DNA of 64,000 nt from Burkholderia sp. 8Y (GCF_902506145.1 NZ_LR733519.1:124001-188000), one strand, 5' to 3'; counted from the first letter of the stretch, positions 16,343-26,035 are shown. Numbers and translations: made by a program. Notes: generated by a model from the letters alone, not told the origin.

Positions 16343-17524
16343 ATGAGTGACGTAGTGATCGTATCGGCCGCGCGTACAGCGGTCGGCAAATTCGGCGGGT
16401 CGCTGGCGAAAATCGCGGCGCCGGAACTGGGCGCAACGGTAATTCGCGCGGTGCTCGAGCGCGCGGGGCTGAAGCCCGAGCAGGTGAGCGAAGTCATTCT
16501 CGGTCAGGTGCTGACGGCGGGCTCGGGCCAGAATCCGGCGCGTCAGTCGGTGATCAAGGCCGGCCTGCCGGACATGGTCCCCGGCATGACGATCAACAAG
16601 GTCTGCGGCTCCGGCCTCAAGGCGGTGATGCTCGCGGCCAACGCGATCATCGCGGGCGATTCGGAAATCGTCGTCGCGGGCGGCCAGGAGAACATGAGCG
16701 CGGCGCCGCATGTGCTGCCCGGCTCACGCGACGGCTTTCGCATGGGCGATGCGAAGCTGATCGATTCGATGATCGTCGATGGCCTGTGGGACGTTTATAA
16801 CAACTACCACATGGGCACGACGGCGGAAAACGTCGCGAAGGAATACGGCATCACGCGCGAAGCGCAGGACGCGTTCGCGGCGCTGTCGCAGAACAAGGCC
16901 GAAGCCGCGCAGAAGGCCGGCCGCTTCAACGACGAAATCGTGCCGGTGTCGATTCCGCAGCGCAAAGGCGAGCCGCTCCAGTTCGCGACCGACGAGTTCG
17001 TGCGCCACGGCGTCACCGCCGAAGCCCTCGCGGGACTCAAGCCCGCGTTCTCGAAGGAAGGCACGGTGACGGCGGCGAACGCATCGGGCATCAATGACGG
17101 CGCGGCGGCGGTCGTCGTGATGTCGGCTAAAAAGGCCGAGGCGCTCGGTCTTACGCCGCTCGCGCGCATCAAGGCGTACGCGAGCGCGGGCGTCGATCCG
17201 AAAGTGATGGGCATGGGCCCCGTGCCGGCGTCCAAACGCTGTCTGGAGCGCGCGGGCTGGAGCGTCGACGATCTCGATCTGATGGAGATCAACGAAGCGT
17301 TCGCCGCGCAGGCGCTCGCCGTGCACAAACAGATGGGCTGGAACCAGGAAAAGATCAACGTGAACGGCGGCGCGATTGCGATCGGCCATCCGATCGGCGC
17401 ATCGGGCTGCCGCATTCTGGTCACGCTGCTGCACGAAATGCAGAAGCGCGACGCGAAGAAGGGCCTGGCGTCGCTGTGCATCGGCGGCGGCATGGGCGTC
17501 GCGCTGGCGGTCGAGCGGCCGTGA
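16343..17524 (+). CDS. phaA: Acetyl-CoA C-acetyltransferase (beta-ketothiolase)
   Basis: 393 aa, the full length of biosynthetic thiolases. It condenses two acetyl-CoA to acetoacetyl-CoA. The acyl-accepting Cys is in [11 protein letters not shown] near residue 88, followed by NEAFAAQA, the His in HPIGASG, and the C-terminal catalytic Cys in CIGGGMG. The start MSDVVIV has GAGGATT upstream; an in-frame ATG at 16298 adds 15 residues and is less likely. With the acetoacetyl-CoA reductase gene 129 bp downstream it supplies (R)-3-hydroxybutyryl-CoA for polyhydroxybutyrate, but no phaC or phaR is in the window. The symbol is by pathway context; a degradative AtoB-like role is possible. Confidence 0.92.
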   Translation: MSDVVIVSAARTAVGKFGGSLAKIAAPELGATVIRAVLERAGLKPEQVSEVILGQVLTAGSGQNPARQSVIKAGLPDMVPGMTINKVCGSGLKAVMLAANAIIAGDSEIVVAGGQENMSAAPHVLPGSRDGFRMGDAKLIDSMIVDGLWDVYNNYHMGTTAENVAKEYGITREAQDAFAALSQNKAEAAQKAGRFNDEIVPVSIPQRKGEPLQFATDEFVRHGVTAEALAGLKPAFSKEGTVTAANASGINDGAAAVVVMSAKKAEALGLTPLARIKAYASAGVDPKVMGMGPVPASKRCLERAGWSVDDLDLMEINEAFAAQALAVHKQMGWNQEKINVNGGAIAIGHPIGASGCRILVTLLHEMQKRDAKKGLASLCIGGGMGVALAVERP

Positions 17525-17653
17525 TCCGTTGAGCGCGTCGATGCCCGCGCGACGGGCGTCGGCCAGCAGCACACCCGGCTTCGCGAACCAATAACATTCC
17601 AAGCGCGATGCCGGGCGCATTCGAGCACCATAGAACCTGAGAGGATATTTCGC

Positions 17654-18397
17654 ATGACTAAGCGTATTGCAGTGGTAACGGGTGGCATGGGCGGCCTTGG
17701 CGAGGCCATCAGCATCAAGCTGAACGACGCGGGTTACGCCGTCGTCGTGACGCATTCGCCGGGCAACACGATCGTGTCGGACTGGCTCGCGAGCATGGAC
17801 CGGCAAGGGCGCAACTTTCGCGCGTATCCGGTCGACGTGGCCGACTACGACGCAAGCCAGCACTGCATCGCGAAGATTCAGCGCGAAGTCGGGCCGATCA
17901 GCATTCTCGTGAATAACGCAGGCATCACGCAGGACACGACCTTCAAGAAGATGACGAAGGTGAACTGGGACGCCGTCTTGCGCACGAATCTCGACTCCGT
18001 CTTCAACATGACGAAGCCTGTCTGCGAAGAAATGGTCACGCGCGGCTGGGGCCGTATCATCAATATCTCGTCGGTGAATGGCTCGAAAGGGCAGATCGGG
18101 CAGACGAACTACGCGGCGGCGAAGGCGGGCATGCACGGCTTCACCAAGTCGCTCGCGCTGGAAGTGGCGAGGAAGGGCGTGACCGTCAACACCATCTCGC
18201 CGGGCTATCTCGCGACCAAGATGGTCACCGCCATTCCGCAGGAGATTCTCGACTCGAAGATCCTGCCGCAGATTCCCGCTGGCCGGCTCGGCAAGCCGGA
18301 AGAAGTCGCGGCGCTCGTCGCGTTCCTGTGCTCGGACGATGCGGGCTTCGTCACGGGTTCGAACATCGCCATCAACGGCGGCCAGCACATGCATTGA
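17654..18397 (+). CDS. phaB: Acetoacetyl-CoA reductase
   Basis: 247 aa NADPH-dependent SDR. The cofactor motif is TGGMGGLGE, followed by NNAGI and the catalytic triad Ser in NISSVNG with Tyr and Lys in YAAAKAG. The PhaB-specific THSPGN loop after the second strand and KGQIGQTNYAAAK match Cupriavidus and Burkholderia PhaB. It reduces acetoacetyl-CoA to (R)-3-hydroxybutyryl-CoA. GAGAGGA precedes the ATG. It lies downstream of phaA on the same strand and ends at a GC-rich hairpin terminator. Confidence 0.94.
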   Translation: MTKRIAVVTGGMGGLGEAISIKLNDAGYAVVVTHSPGNTIVSDWLASMDRQGRNFRAYPVDVADYDASQHCIAKIQREVGPISILVNNAGITQDTTFKKMTKVNWDAVLRTNLDSVFNMTKPVCEEMVTRGWGRIINISSVNGSKGQIGQTNYAAAKAGMHGFTKSLALEVARKGVTVNTISPGYLATKMVTAIPQEILDSKILPQIPAGRLGKPEEVAALVAFLCSDDAGFVTGSNIAINGGQHMH

Positions 18398-18447
18398 TCG
18401 CCATCGCGCGATCTCGCGATTTCGCTTTTGGCGCTCCATTGTCCACG

Positions 18448-18474
18448 GCGCGCGAAGCAACCCGCTTCGCGCGC
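18448..18474 (+). terminator. Hairpin terminator after phaAB
   Basis: Perfect 11-bp stem GCGCGCGAAGC (18448-18458) / GCTTCGCGCGC (18464-18474) with a 5-base loop, about 50 bp after the phaB stop. Only a weak T-stretch (cgttctt) follows, so it may act as an mRNA-end stabiliser as well. Confidence 0.6.
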
Positions 18475-18531
18475 GCCCCGTTCTTCAGATCACACGCCGG
18501 CGTCCATAAGGCGTGCGGCGGCATTTAGCCA

Positions 18532-18750
18532 ATGGAAGACTTAAGCCCGGGCACACGTCCCTATACCGTGCATCATCTCGACGCGGCTATCGCGCATCTC
18601 GAACAAGTGCTCAATCTGGACGGCGCGAATTCGCTATTCTCGAAGACCTACTGGCGCTCGCGCGTGGAAGAGGCGCTGTCCACGCCGGGCCTCGCGCCGT
18701 CTCAGCATGCCCGTCTGCAGCGCCTGCTGGATCGCATCGAGGAGTCTTGA
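18532..18750 (+). CDS. Small conserved-looking hypothetical protein
   Basis: 72 aa. It is predicted to be mostly helical (VHHLDAAIAHLEQVLNLDGAN, then YWRSRVEEALSTPGLAPSQHARLQRLLDRIEES) and cytoplasmic, with no cysteine. I do not recognise a family. Codon use is like that of its neighbours and the protein reads as a real fold, but the ribosome-binding site is weak. It lies between the phaB terminator and the lipoprotein gene. Confidence 0.6.
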   Translation: MEDLSPGTRPYTVHHLDAAIAHLEQVLNLDGANSLFSKTYWRSRVEEALSTPGLAPSQHARLQRLLDRIEES

Positions 18751-18856
18751 TCGCGATGAAAAAGGGCGGCCACCGCGCCGCCTAATCGTCTGACCCGTGA
18801 AGGATTTCGCGCACGGCGTTACCATGCGTGCCTTCCCGGATCACGATCAGACGCGT

Positions 18857-19195
18857 ATGCCTCATTCATCCCACTTTTCATTCGCCGGGCGCACGGCCCG
18901 CGCGTGCATCGCATGCCTGCTTCTCGCGCTCGCCGCATGCGGCACGACGAGCGCAGTGGCCCCTGGCTCGCAGCCCAATGTCTTTACCGTCACCGGCAAG
19001 GCGACGGGCACGCGCATGTCATGGGTCACAGCGCGCAACCGGGCGATGGACGCCGCCGACGACTACTGCAAAGAGCGTTCGCAACGCGTGCTGGTCCGAT
19101 CGGAGTCGACGAGCGGCGTGCGGTCGCTGGAAGAGCAGACGTCTACCGTGACATTCACGTGCGTGGCGCAGCCGACGCAAGCGGCGAGCGAATAA
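18857..19195 (+). CDS. Putative outer-membrane lipoprotein
   Basis: 112 aa from MPHSSHFSFAGRTARACIACLLLALAACG. The N-terminus is a lipoprotein signal peptide with lipobox LAAC, so it is probably lipidated and sorted by the Lol system (the residue after Cys is Gly, not Asp). The mature protein has FTVTGKATGTRMSWVTARNRAMDAADDYCKERSQRVLVRSES, recalling small Burkholderia lipoproteins of unknown function. In-frame ATGs at 18797 and 18824 would push the signal sequence inward. Confidence 0.72.
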   Translation: MPHSSHFSFAGRTARACIACLLLALAACGTTSAVAPGSQPNVFTVTGKATGTRMSWVTARNRAMDAADDYCKERSQRVLVRSESTSGVRSLEEQTSTVTFTCVAQPTQAASE

Positions 19196-19374
19196 GTCCG
19201 CAAGCAGCGCCCGAACTACCGTCCTCATTCGGCCATATCACACGGCTAGCGCGGCAATCAGGACTACGATTCAATCATCGGATGCGTCACGCAACGCCGC
19301 TGCCGAGGATGCCTGGGGAATGCGAGAAAAATCGAGCACGCCGCATCCAACGCGGCGCGCCTCCAGCTACGGCC

Positions 19375-19656
19375 TTACTGACCGATGCCGGCCTTCTTCT
19401 GCGCGTTCTGGATATCCTGCGGATACGAAGCGTCATCGCGCTGCGAGGGGTTGTATCCCGCGCCTTCGAGCTTCTTCAGTTCCGCGTTCTTCTTCGCGCG
19501 CGCTTCCTTGCGCGCGGCCTTGCGCTGGGCTTTGGTCGACGGCGCGGCGTCGCTCGCGCCGCTGTTGTCCTGCGCATGCGACACAGCCGCAGCCGACAAA
19601 CCGAAGGCCGCGACGATCATCGACACGGTGAGCTTTCTGGCAAGCGTTACGTTCAT
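19375..19656 (-). CDS. Small secreted DUF4148-like protein
   Basis: 93 aa from MNVTLARKLTVSMIV. The signal peptide cleaves near SHA/QDN. The mature part is very basic (TKAQRKAARKEARAKKNAELKK) and ends LEGAGYNPSQRDDASYPQDIQNAQKKA. That tail matches the DUF4148 pattern: a short helix, then GYNP, then YP-DIQ-A, common in Burkholderiales periplasmic proteins of unknown function. GAGAGGAT precedes the start. Confidence 0.78.
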   Translation of the reverse strand: MNVTLARKLTVSMIVAAFGLSAAAVSHAQDNSGASDAAPSTKAQRKAARKEARAKKNAELKKLEGAGYNPSQRDDASYPQDIQNAQKKAGIGQ

Positions 19657-19828
19657 ATCCTCTCCACGGTTGAGATGCAAGGAACATCGAACGATGCGCG
19701 GCCGGCCTGATTCGACACGGCCGCCGCGCGACGATTGTATGGCGGTTCGCGCCACGGTACAGCGCACATGCAAGCGCGCGGGGAAAAGATAGCGACGCCC
19801 CGGACCACATGCCGCGCGCGCGTGACGC

Positions 19829-21610
19829 TCAGATGTTGAGCGCGCGCTTGTTCACTGCGAGCGCCGCCTCGCGCATCACTTCCGAGAGCGACGGATGCGG
19901 ATGCGAGATGATGCCGATATCCTCCGACGCCGCCTTGAACTCCATGGCCACGACCGCTTCGGCGATCAGATCCGACGCGTTCGCCGACACGATGTGCACG
20001 CCGAGAATCTCGTCGGTTTTCGCATCCGCGATGACCTTGATGAAGCCGTCCGTCTCGCTGATGCCGAGCGCGCGGCCATTCGCCATCATCGGGAACTGGC
20101 CGGTGCGGAACTCGCGGCCTTCCGCTTTGAGCGCCTGCTCCGTCTGCCCGACCCACGCGATCTCCGGGTGCGTGTAGATTACCCACGGAATGCAGTTGTA
20201 GTCGATATGCGGCTTCTGTCCGTCGATGATCTCGGCCACCATCACGCCTTCGTCTTCGGCCTTGTGCGCGAGCATCGGGCCGCGCACGACATCGCCGATC
20301 GCGTAGACGTTCGGAACCGTGGTCGCGCAGTGGCCGTCCACGGGAATGAAGCCGCGTTGATCCGTCGCGAGGCCGATCGAGTCGAGGCCGAGATTGTCCG
20401 TGTTCGGCACGCGGCCGATGGACACGATCAGGCGGTCCGCGTCGAGCGTCTGCGCGGCGCCGTCCTTGTCGGTATAAGAGAGGGTTACGCCCGCGTCCGA
20501 CGCCTTCACGTTCTCGATCTTCACGCCGAGGTGAATGGTCAGCCCTTGCTTCTTGAAGAGCTTGGCGGCTTCCTTCTGGATTGCGGTGTCGGTCGAGGCG
20601 AGGAATTCGGGCAGCGCCTCGAGAATCGTCACGTCGGCGCCGAGTCTGCGCCACACCGAACCAAGTTCCAGCCCGATCACGCCCGCGCCGATCACGGCGA
20701 GCTTCTTCGGCGCGGAGTCGAAGGCGAGCGCGCCTTCGTTATCGGACACGATGCGGTTGTCCACGGGCACGTCAGGCAGATGCCGCGCTTTGGACCCCGT
20801 CGCGATGATGACGTGCTTCGCGGTATGCGTCGCCGCCTGCTCGCCGCCGCTCACTTCGATGCGAAACGCGCCGCCCGCCTTGCCCGCGAGCTTTCCGTGA
20901 CCCTTGAGCCACGTGATCTTGTTCTTGCGAAAGAGGAACTCGACGCCGCCAGTAATCTTCTCGACGATGGCCTCCTTGCGACCGACCATCTTCTTGATAT
21001 CGACGTTCAGGTTGTCCATCGAGATGCCGTGATCGCCGAAGTGCAGTTTCGCGTTCTCGAACGCTTCGGACGACGCGAGCAGCACCTTCGACGGAATACA
21101 GCCGACGTTCAGACACGTGCCGCCGAGCTTCGGCTTGCCCGCCGGGTTGATCCATTCCTCGACGCACGCGACCGACATGCCGAGCTGCGCCGCACGGATC
21201 GCGGCGATGTAACCGCCGGGGCCCGCGCCGATCACGATTACGTCGAAGTCTGCTTTTTGAGCGCCGCTATCGGCAGCTTGCGGCGCGCTCGCCGCTTGCG
21301 TCGGAGCGGCTGCGGGCTTTTCAGACGCGGGGGCAGACGCAGGCGCAGCTGAGGAAGCAGCGGCTTTCGCCTCGGTGTCGATGGCGGCGAGCAGTTCGTC
21401 GGCGTGAACGATATCGCCTTGCTGCTTCAGCACTTCCGCCAGCACGCCCGATGCAGGCGCGGGCACTTCGAGCACGACCTTGTCGGTCTCAAGCTCGACG
21501 AGAATTTCGTCTTGCGTCACGGGGTCGCCCGCTTTCTTTTTCCACGGCAGCATCGTCGCTTCGGTGACGGATTCGGAAAGCTGCGGAACCTTGACTTCAA
21601 CCCTGGCCAT
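19829..21610 (-). CDS. lpdA: Dihydrolipoyl dehydrogenase with N-terminal lipoyl domain
   Basis: 593 aa, versus ~475 for plain E3 enzymes. Residues 1-~80 are a lipoyl domain with the lipoylated Lys in ETDKVVLEVPA. An Ala/Pro-rich swinging linker (AAASSAAPASAPASEK) leads to the flavoprotein: FAD motif VIGAGPGGYIAAIRAA, redox disulfide GGTCLNVGCIPSK, NAD site VIGAGVIGLELG, and C-terminal HPHPSLSE with the catalytic His. It reoxidises lipoamide in 2-oxoacid dehydrogenase complexes. GGAGAAACTGA precedes the ATG. No E1 or E2 genes adjoin it, so its complex must be encoded elsewhere. Confidence 0.95.
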   Translation of the reverse strand: MARVEVKVPQLSESVTEATMLPWKKKAGDPVTQDEILVELETDKVVLEVPAPASGVLAEVLKQQGDIVHADELLAAIDTEAKAAASSAAPASAPASEKPAAAPTQAASAPQAADSGAQKADFDVIVIGAGPGGYIAAIRAAQLGMSVACVEEWINPAGKPKLGGTCLNVGCIPSKVLLASSEAFENAKLHFGDHGISMDNLNVDIKKMVGRKEAIVEKITGGVEFLFRKNKITWLKGHGKLAGKAGGAFRIEVSGGEQAATHTAKHVIIATGSKARHLPDVPVDNRIVSDNEGALAFDSAPKKLAVIGAGVIGLELGSVWRRLGADVTILEALPEFLASTDTAIQKEAAKLFKKQGLTIHLGVKIENVKASDAGVTLSYTDKDGAAQTLDADRLIVSIGRVPNTDNLGLDSIGLATDQRGFIPVDGHCATTVPNVYAIGDVVRGPMLAHKAEDEGVMVAEIIDGQKPHIDYNCIPWVIYTHPEIAWVGQTEQALKAEGREFRTGQFPMMANGRALGISETDGFIKVIADAKTDEILGVHIVSANASDLIAEAVVAMEFKAASEDIGIISHPHPSLSEVMREAALAVNKRALNI

Positions 21611-21860
21611 TCAGTTTCTCCTGTGTGCGCTGCTTGGTCGTTTGAGGACGCGCCGAAGCCACAGGATACGCCGTGTGCGTGCCATCCGTGCTGCCGGTGG
21701 CATCGAAACGCGCGCGCACTCGCATGACGCCTGCTGTCAGCCCGCCGCCGGCGATCTGCGCAGCGCGCGCCGGCGCGTGCGAGTTGCCGAGCTGGACTCG
21801 CATTTGCGTTGTTCGATTATCGGCACGTGCTTGAGCGCAGCGGGGTTGCGCAAGCTCGTG

Positions 21861-22260
21861 CTAGGGCTTCAGCAGTTTCGCCAGCGAGTCGATCTCATCG
21901 GCGCAGGCGGGCTTCGGCGCGGGCTTCGACATCGCGTTAAAGCGTGACGATGCTTTCGCCCACCGGCGTCAGCACGCAGCCGCCGCCGCTTTGACCGCCT
22001 TGCTCGGACACGGTCGCAGGCAATTTGAGCGAGCGGTTGAGTTCGTCGATGAGCAGTCACGCGCGCCGATACGACATGTCGAGGCTGCGCGCCGCCGCTG
22101 AAATGGAGCCGTGTTCGCGCACGGCTTCAAGGAGCGCGACCTTGCCGGGGCCGATCGCGACGGTTTCGCCTTTTCGGATGCGCATGCGAAAGCGCACTTC
22201 CGCGTCGGCGTGCGCGGACGCGGCCTTCGCGGGTTCCTTCGGTTTGAGAGACGTCGCCAT
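21861..22260 (-). pseudogene. Broken ModE-like (LysR-type winged-HTH) transcriptional regulator
   Basis: Translation from the ATG at 22260 gives a ModE N-terminal domain: FRMRIRKGETVAIGPGKVALLEAVREHGSISAAARSLDMSYRRA. It then hits TGA at 22057-22059 exactly where the family has the Trp of YRRAWLLIDELN; the next codons do encode LLIDELNRSLKLPATVSEQGGQSGGGCVLTPVGESIVTL. A second stop (TAA, 21937-21939) takes the place of the usual Tyr. After a one-base frameshift the end reads ACADEIDSLAKLLKP. Two nonsense changes plus a frameshift make this a clear decaying gene. The full protein would have been a molybdate-type regulator of ~125-130 aa without MOP domains. Confidence 0.85.
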
Positions 22261-22276
22261 GCCCGCGAGAATACAC

Positions 22277-22312
22277 GACGCGTCGCCCGCTTCAACACGC
22301 GAGCGACGCGTC
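22277..22312. repeat. 10-bp inverted repeat between sugar-binding-protein gene and pseudogene
   Basis: GACGCGTCGC (22277-22286) / GCGACGCGTC (22303-22312) with a 16-base loop, 34 bp past the stop of the binding-protein gene. There is no T-run, so it is either a weak terminator or an mRNA 3'-end stabiliser of the ABC operon. Confidence 0.4.
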
Positions 22313-22345
22313 ATCGCGGGCGACGAATTCCCGCTCGATGCGCCC

Positions 22346-23293
22346 TTAATGCGGCGACGACCATCCCTTGTAATTGGCGACGTTTTCGCGCGTGACGAGG
22401 GTCGACGGCATCAGGATCGTCGTGCTGCTCGGCTTCTTGCCGTTCATCAGGTCATACCCGACGCTCACCGCCTGCTGCGCCATCGACCACGGATCCTGAC
22501 TCGCGGACGCCTGAATCAGCGTATCGGTCTTGAGCGCGTTCTCGATATCCGGCGCGCCATCCACCGACGTGATCACGAGGTTCGAGCGATGCAACTGCTT
22601 CGCCGCGAGATCGCTGCCGATGGCTTGCGGGTCGTTGATCGCGAAAAGGCCGTCGAGCTTCGGAAAGCGCGTGAGATAGCCCTGCATCGCGTTCATGCCG
22701 CCTTCGCGCGAGCCTTTCGCGTCCTGATCGTCGGAGAGCACCTTGATGCCGGGATTCTTCGCGAGCACGGTCTTGCAGCCGTTCACGCGGTCGATCACCG
22801 CCGACACCTGCGGCCCGTTTTCGATCACGACACTGCCCTTGCCGTTGAGCTTCTTCGCGAGGAAGTCGCACGCGAGCTGGCCGGCCTGCACGTTGTTGGT
22901 CTGCACGGTCGCGTCCGCGCCGGCCGCCGCCACGTCCACCGCGACCACGACGATGCCCGCCGCCCGCGCCTTCTTCACCGCCGGCTCGATGGCCTTCGGG
23001 TCCACGGCGTTCAACAGGATCATGTCCACGTGCGCGGAGATGAAGTTGTCGATCTGCGTGAACTGCTTGTTCATGTCGTAATCCGACGAGACGGCCGTGA
23101 CCTTCACGTTCGGATTGATGGCCTTGGCTTTCGCTTCGGCGCCCTTGGAGATGGTCACGAAGTACGGATTGCCGAGCGAGCCGACCGTGATGCCGACCGC
23201 CTTCAGCGGCTTGTCGGCGGCATGAGCGGTGAGCGTCATCGTGCATCCGAGCGCGAGGGCGATGCTTGCGAACAGCTTGGTGTGCTTGCGCAT
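22346..23293 (-). CDS. Sugar ABC transporter periplasmic substrate-binding protein (type I, RbsB-like)
   Basis: 315 aa. The signal peptide cleaves near AHA/ADK. The mature protein has the two-lobed pattern of ribose/galactose-type binding proteins: VGITVGSLGNPYFVTISKGAEAKAKA, the DMNKQFTQIDNFISAHVDMILLNAVDP loop, FAINDPQAIGSDLAAKQ, and VTSVDGAPDIENAL. It is the last gene of the ROK-ATPase-permease-SBP operon. The sugar is not determined by eye; a pentose such as xylose or ribose is plausible given the FAH-family gene nearby. Confidence 0.93.
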   Translation of the reverse strand: MRKHTKLFASIALALGCTMTLTAHAADKPLKAVGITVGSLGNPYFVTISKGAEAKAKAINPNVKVTAVSSDYDMNKQFTQIDNFISAHVDMILLNAVDPKAIEPAVKKARAAGIVVVAVDVAAAGADATVQTNNVQAGQLACDFLAKKLNGKGSVVIENGPQVSAVIDRVNGCKTVLAKNPGIKVLSDDQDAKGSREGGMNAMQGYLTRFPKLDGLFAINDPQAIGSDLAAKQLHRSNLVITSVDGAPDIENALKTDTLIQASASQDPWSMAQQAVSVGYDLMNGKKPSSTTILMPSTLVTRENVANYKGWSSPH

Positions 23294-23374
23294 GAGAGTT
23301 GTCTCCGGTTGTTTGGTTGTGTCGATTGTTGCGACTCTAAGCGATCTGAAGCGACGTGAAGCGACAAGATTTCG

Positions 23375-24448
23375 TCATGTACGCGCCGATCCGCGCTGAC
23401 GATAACGGTCGAGCGCCACTGCGCCGATGATCACGAGCCCCTTGATGATGTACTGCCAGATATCCGACACGCCGAGCAGCACGAGGCCGTTCGACAGCAC
23501 CGCGATGATGAGCGCGCCCACCAGCGTGCCGACGATCGAGCCCACGCCGCCCACGAAGCTCGTGCCGCCCAGAATGACCGCGGCGATGGCGTCGAGTTCA
23601 TACGACTGGCCGATCTGCAGGCCGTTCGCCGCATAGAGCCGCGCGGCGGACATCACGGCGCCGAGACCCGCGAGGAGACCGGACATCGCGTAGACGAACA
23701 TCTCGATGCCCCACACCTTGATGCCCGAGAGCCGCGCCGCCTCCGGATTGCCGCCGACCGAATAGATACGCAGGCCGAGCACCGTGCGCCGCAGGATGAA
23801 CCACGAGACGATGACCACCGCGAGCGCGATCACGACGAGCCACGGCACGCCGAGAATCGAATCGTTGCCGATGAACGCGAACGGCAGTTGCGGATTGAAG
23901 ATGGTCGTGTCGTGCCCGATCAGCCGCGCGATGCCGCGCACGGCCGTCAACGAGCCGAGCGTCACGATGAAGGGCGGCAGCTTCAGCAGCGCGATGAGCG
24001 CGCCGTTGATGACGCCGAAGGCGAGCCCGACGCCGAGCGCCGCAGGCACGCCGAGCCAGCCCATGCCTGGCAGATTCGACGCGAGCAGCGCCGTGACCGC
24101 CGCCGCCGACAGCACCGAGCCGACCGAAAGGTCGATGCCGCCCGTCAGAATGACGAAGGTCATGCCCGCCGCGAGCACGATGTTGATCGACGCCTGCTGC
24201 GTGACAATCGAGATGTTCTGCAAGCTGAAGAAGCCGTCGGTGACGACGCCAAAGCCGATGCACAGCAGAATCAGCACGGGCAGCATGCCCGCGGTACGCA
24301 TCAGGACCTGCATGCGCTCGCGATGCTCGATGCTGCGTTGCCGTTGCGCCGTGCTTTCGGCGCTTGGGGCGCTTGAGCCGCTTGAGCCGCTTGAGGCGCT
24401 CGCAACTGGCGCGGCGCCGGTGTCGTGGTGTTTCGTCGTGTTAGCCAT
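23375..24448 (-). CDS. Sugar ABC transporter permease (RbsC/XylH-like)
   Basis: 357 aa. After a Ser/Ala-rich N-terminal tail of ~45 residues come about 10 hydrophobic segments. The conserved GGIDLSVGSVLSAAAVTALL, the permease EAA-like loop region RLSGIKVWGIEMFVYAMSGLLAGLGAVM, and ILGGTSFVGGVGSIVGTLVGALII are characteristic of the ribose-type permease family. It sits in the inner membrane and would form a homodimer with the ATPase encoded 18 bp upstream. The low-complexity tail (SGSSGSSAPSAEST) is unusual but common in Burkholderia homologues. Confidence 0.94.
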   Translation of the reverse strand: MANTTKHHDTGAAPVASASSGSSGSSAPSAESTAQRQRSIEHRERMQVLMRTAGMLPVLILLCIGFGVVTDGFFSLQNISIVTQQASINIVLAAGMTFVILTGGIDLSVGSVLSAAAVTALLASNLPGMGWLGVPAALGVGLAFGVINGALIALLKLPPFIVTLGSLTAVRGIARLIGHDTTIFNPQLPFAFIGNDSILGVPWLVVIALAVVIVSWFILRRTVLGLRIYSVGGNPEAARLSGIKVWGIEMFVYAMSGLLAGLGAVMSAARLYAANGLQIGQSYELDAIAAVILGGTSFVGGVGSIVGTLVGALIIAVLSNGLVLLGVSDIWQYIIKGLVIIGAVALDRYRQRGSART

Positions 24449-24466
24449 GTCTGTCTCCCGATAACG

Positions 24467-26035
24467 TCAAGCCGCCTGACCGAGCGCGGCCCGCGAGCCC
24501 GTCGCCAGTTCGATGATTGCTTCCTGCGAAATCGGCTTGCCCGAATGGCCGCCGAGTTCGCCCGCGATTTCGCCTTCGCGCATCACCAGCACGCGATCCG
24601 CCACGCCGATCACTTCCGGCAACTCGCTCGATATCACGATCACGCCGACGCCCGAGCGCGCCAGATCGTTGATGATCCGATAAATCTCCGACTTCGCGCC
24701 GATGTCCACGCCGCGCGTTGGTTCGTCGAGGATCAGCACTTCGGGCTTCGTTTCGAGCAGCCGCGAGAGCAGCACTTTCTGCTGATTGCCGCCCGACAGC
24801 GCGCCCGCGTTGACGCGCGCGTTCGGCACGCGAATCGAGAGCGCCGCGATGGCGTCGCGCGCGCGCGTGTTGCCCCGCGCGATGTCCATCACGCCGGCCC
24901 TCGCATCGCGCCCGGCGACCGCGATGTTGATGTTGTCGCGCACGCTCATGTCGAGGAACAGGCCCTGTCCCTTGCGGTCTTCGGTCAGATAGACGAGACC
25001 CGCGTCGATGGCGTCGCGCGGCGTGCGCAGCGCGAGCGGCTTGCCGTGCATCGACACTTCGCCGCGCGTGCGTTCCTCCGCCCCGAAAATCAGGCGCGCG
25101 AGTTCGGTGCGGCCAGCGCCCACGAGCCCCGCGATGCCGAGCACTTCGCCCGCGTGCAGGTCGAGGCTGCATCCGCGCACGCGGTTGTCGTCGCTCATGT
25201 CGCGCACGGAGAGCACGACGTGGCCGGGGTCATACGGCGCGTGCTCCTTCTTGTAGAAGCCGGAAATGTCGCGGCCGACCATCATGCGCACGAGGCTTTC
25301 GGCGGACAGTTCGTCGCGCATCAGCGTGCCGACGTAGCTGCCGTCGCGCAGCACCGAGACGCGATCCGACAACTCATAGATTTCCGCCATCCGGTGACTG
25401 ATATAGATGATCGCGATGCCTTCCTCGCGCAGTTGCCGCACGAGTTCGAAGAGACGGTCGGTTTCGCGCGACGAGAGCGGCGTGGTCGGCTCGTCCATCA
25501 CGAGGATGCGCGCGTGTGCGTGCACGGCGCGCGCGATTTCCACCAGTTGCCGCTCCGCGATCGACAAGTCGCCGACGAGCGTATGCGGCTTGAACGCGGC
25601 GCCCAGGCGCTTGAGCACGTCTTCGCAGCCGCGCTCCATGCCGGGCCGGTCGACGAAGCCCCACGCGCCCTTGCCGCGACGCAGCTCGCGCCCGGCGTAG
25701 ATGTTCTCGGCCACCGACAGATTCGGCGCGAGACTCAGCTCCTGATAGATCACGGCGACGCCGAGCGAACGCGCGGCCAGCGGTCCGTCGATGACGACCG
25801 GCTTGCCGTCGATCAGAATCTGGCCGCCGGGATCCGCCTGATACGCGCCCGAGAGGATTTTCATCAGCGTGGATTTGCCCGCGCCGTTTTCGCCCATCAG
25901 CGAATGCACTTCGCCGGGATAGACGGACAGGCGCACGTCGTTCAGCGCGCGCACGCCGGGAAACGTCTTGCTGATCCCACGCATTTCCAGGAGCGGCGTG
26001 CGTACGTCCGGCGAAACGGCAGAGTCATGCGGCAT
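24467..26035 (-). CDS. Sugar ABC transporter ATP-binding protein, two NBDs (RbsA/XylG-like)
   Basis: 522 aa with duplicated nucleotide-binding domains. The first has Walker A GENGAGKS, signature [14 protein letters not shown] and Walker B ILVMDEPT. The second has a degenerate Walker A ([12 protein letters not shown]), signature [16 protein letters not shown] and Walker [15 protein letters not shown]. This asymmetry is the rule in the carbohydrate uptake-2 (CUT2) family. Its start overlaps the end of the ROK gene by 11 bp, so translation is probably coupled. Confidence 0.95.
   Translation of the reverse strand: MPHDSAVSPDVRTPLLEMRGISKTFPGVRALNDVRLSVYPGEVHSLMGENGAGKSTLMKILSGAYQADPGGQILIDGKPVVIDGPLAARSLGVAVIYQELSLAPNLSVAENIYAGRELRRGKGAWGFVDRPGMERGCEDVLKRLGAAFKPHTLVGDLSIAERQLVEIARAVHAHARILVMDEPTTPLSSRETDRLFELVRQLREEGIAIIYISHRMAEIYELSDRVSVLRDGSYVGTLMRDELSAESLVRMMVGRDISGFYKKEHAPYDPGHVVLSVRDMSDDNRVRGCSLDLHAGEVLGIAGLVGAGRTELARLIFGAEERTRGEVSMHGKPLALRTPRDAIDAGLVYLTEDRKGQGLFLDMSVRDNINIAVAGRDARAGVMDIARGNTRARDAIAALSIRVPNARVNAGALSGGNQQKVLLSRLLETKPEVLILDEPTRGVDIGAKSEIYRIINDLARSGVGVIVISSELPEVIGVADRVLVMREGEIAGELGGHSGKPISQEAIIELATGSRAALGQAA

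Noticed and set aside
22057..22059. TGA in the ModE-like gene as a selenocysteine codon
   Set aside because: It replaces a conserved Trp, and a second stop and a frameshift follow, so decay is the simpler explanation.
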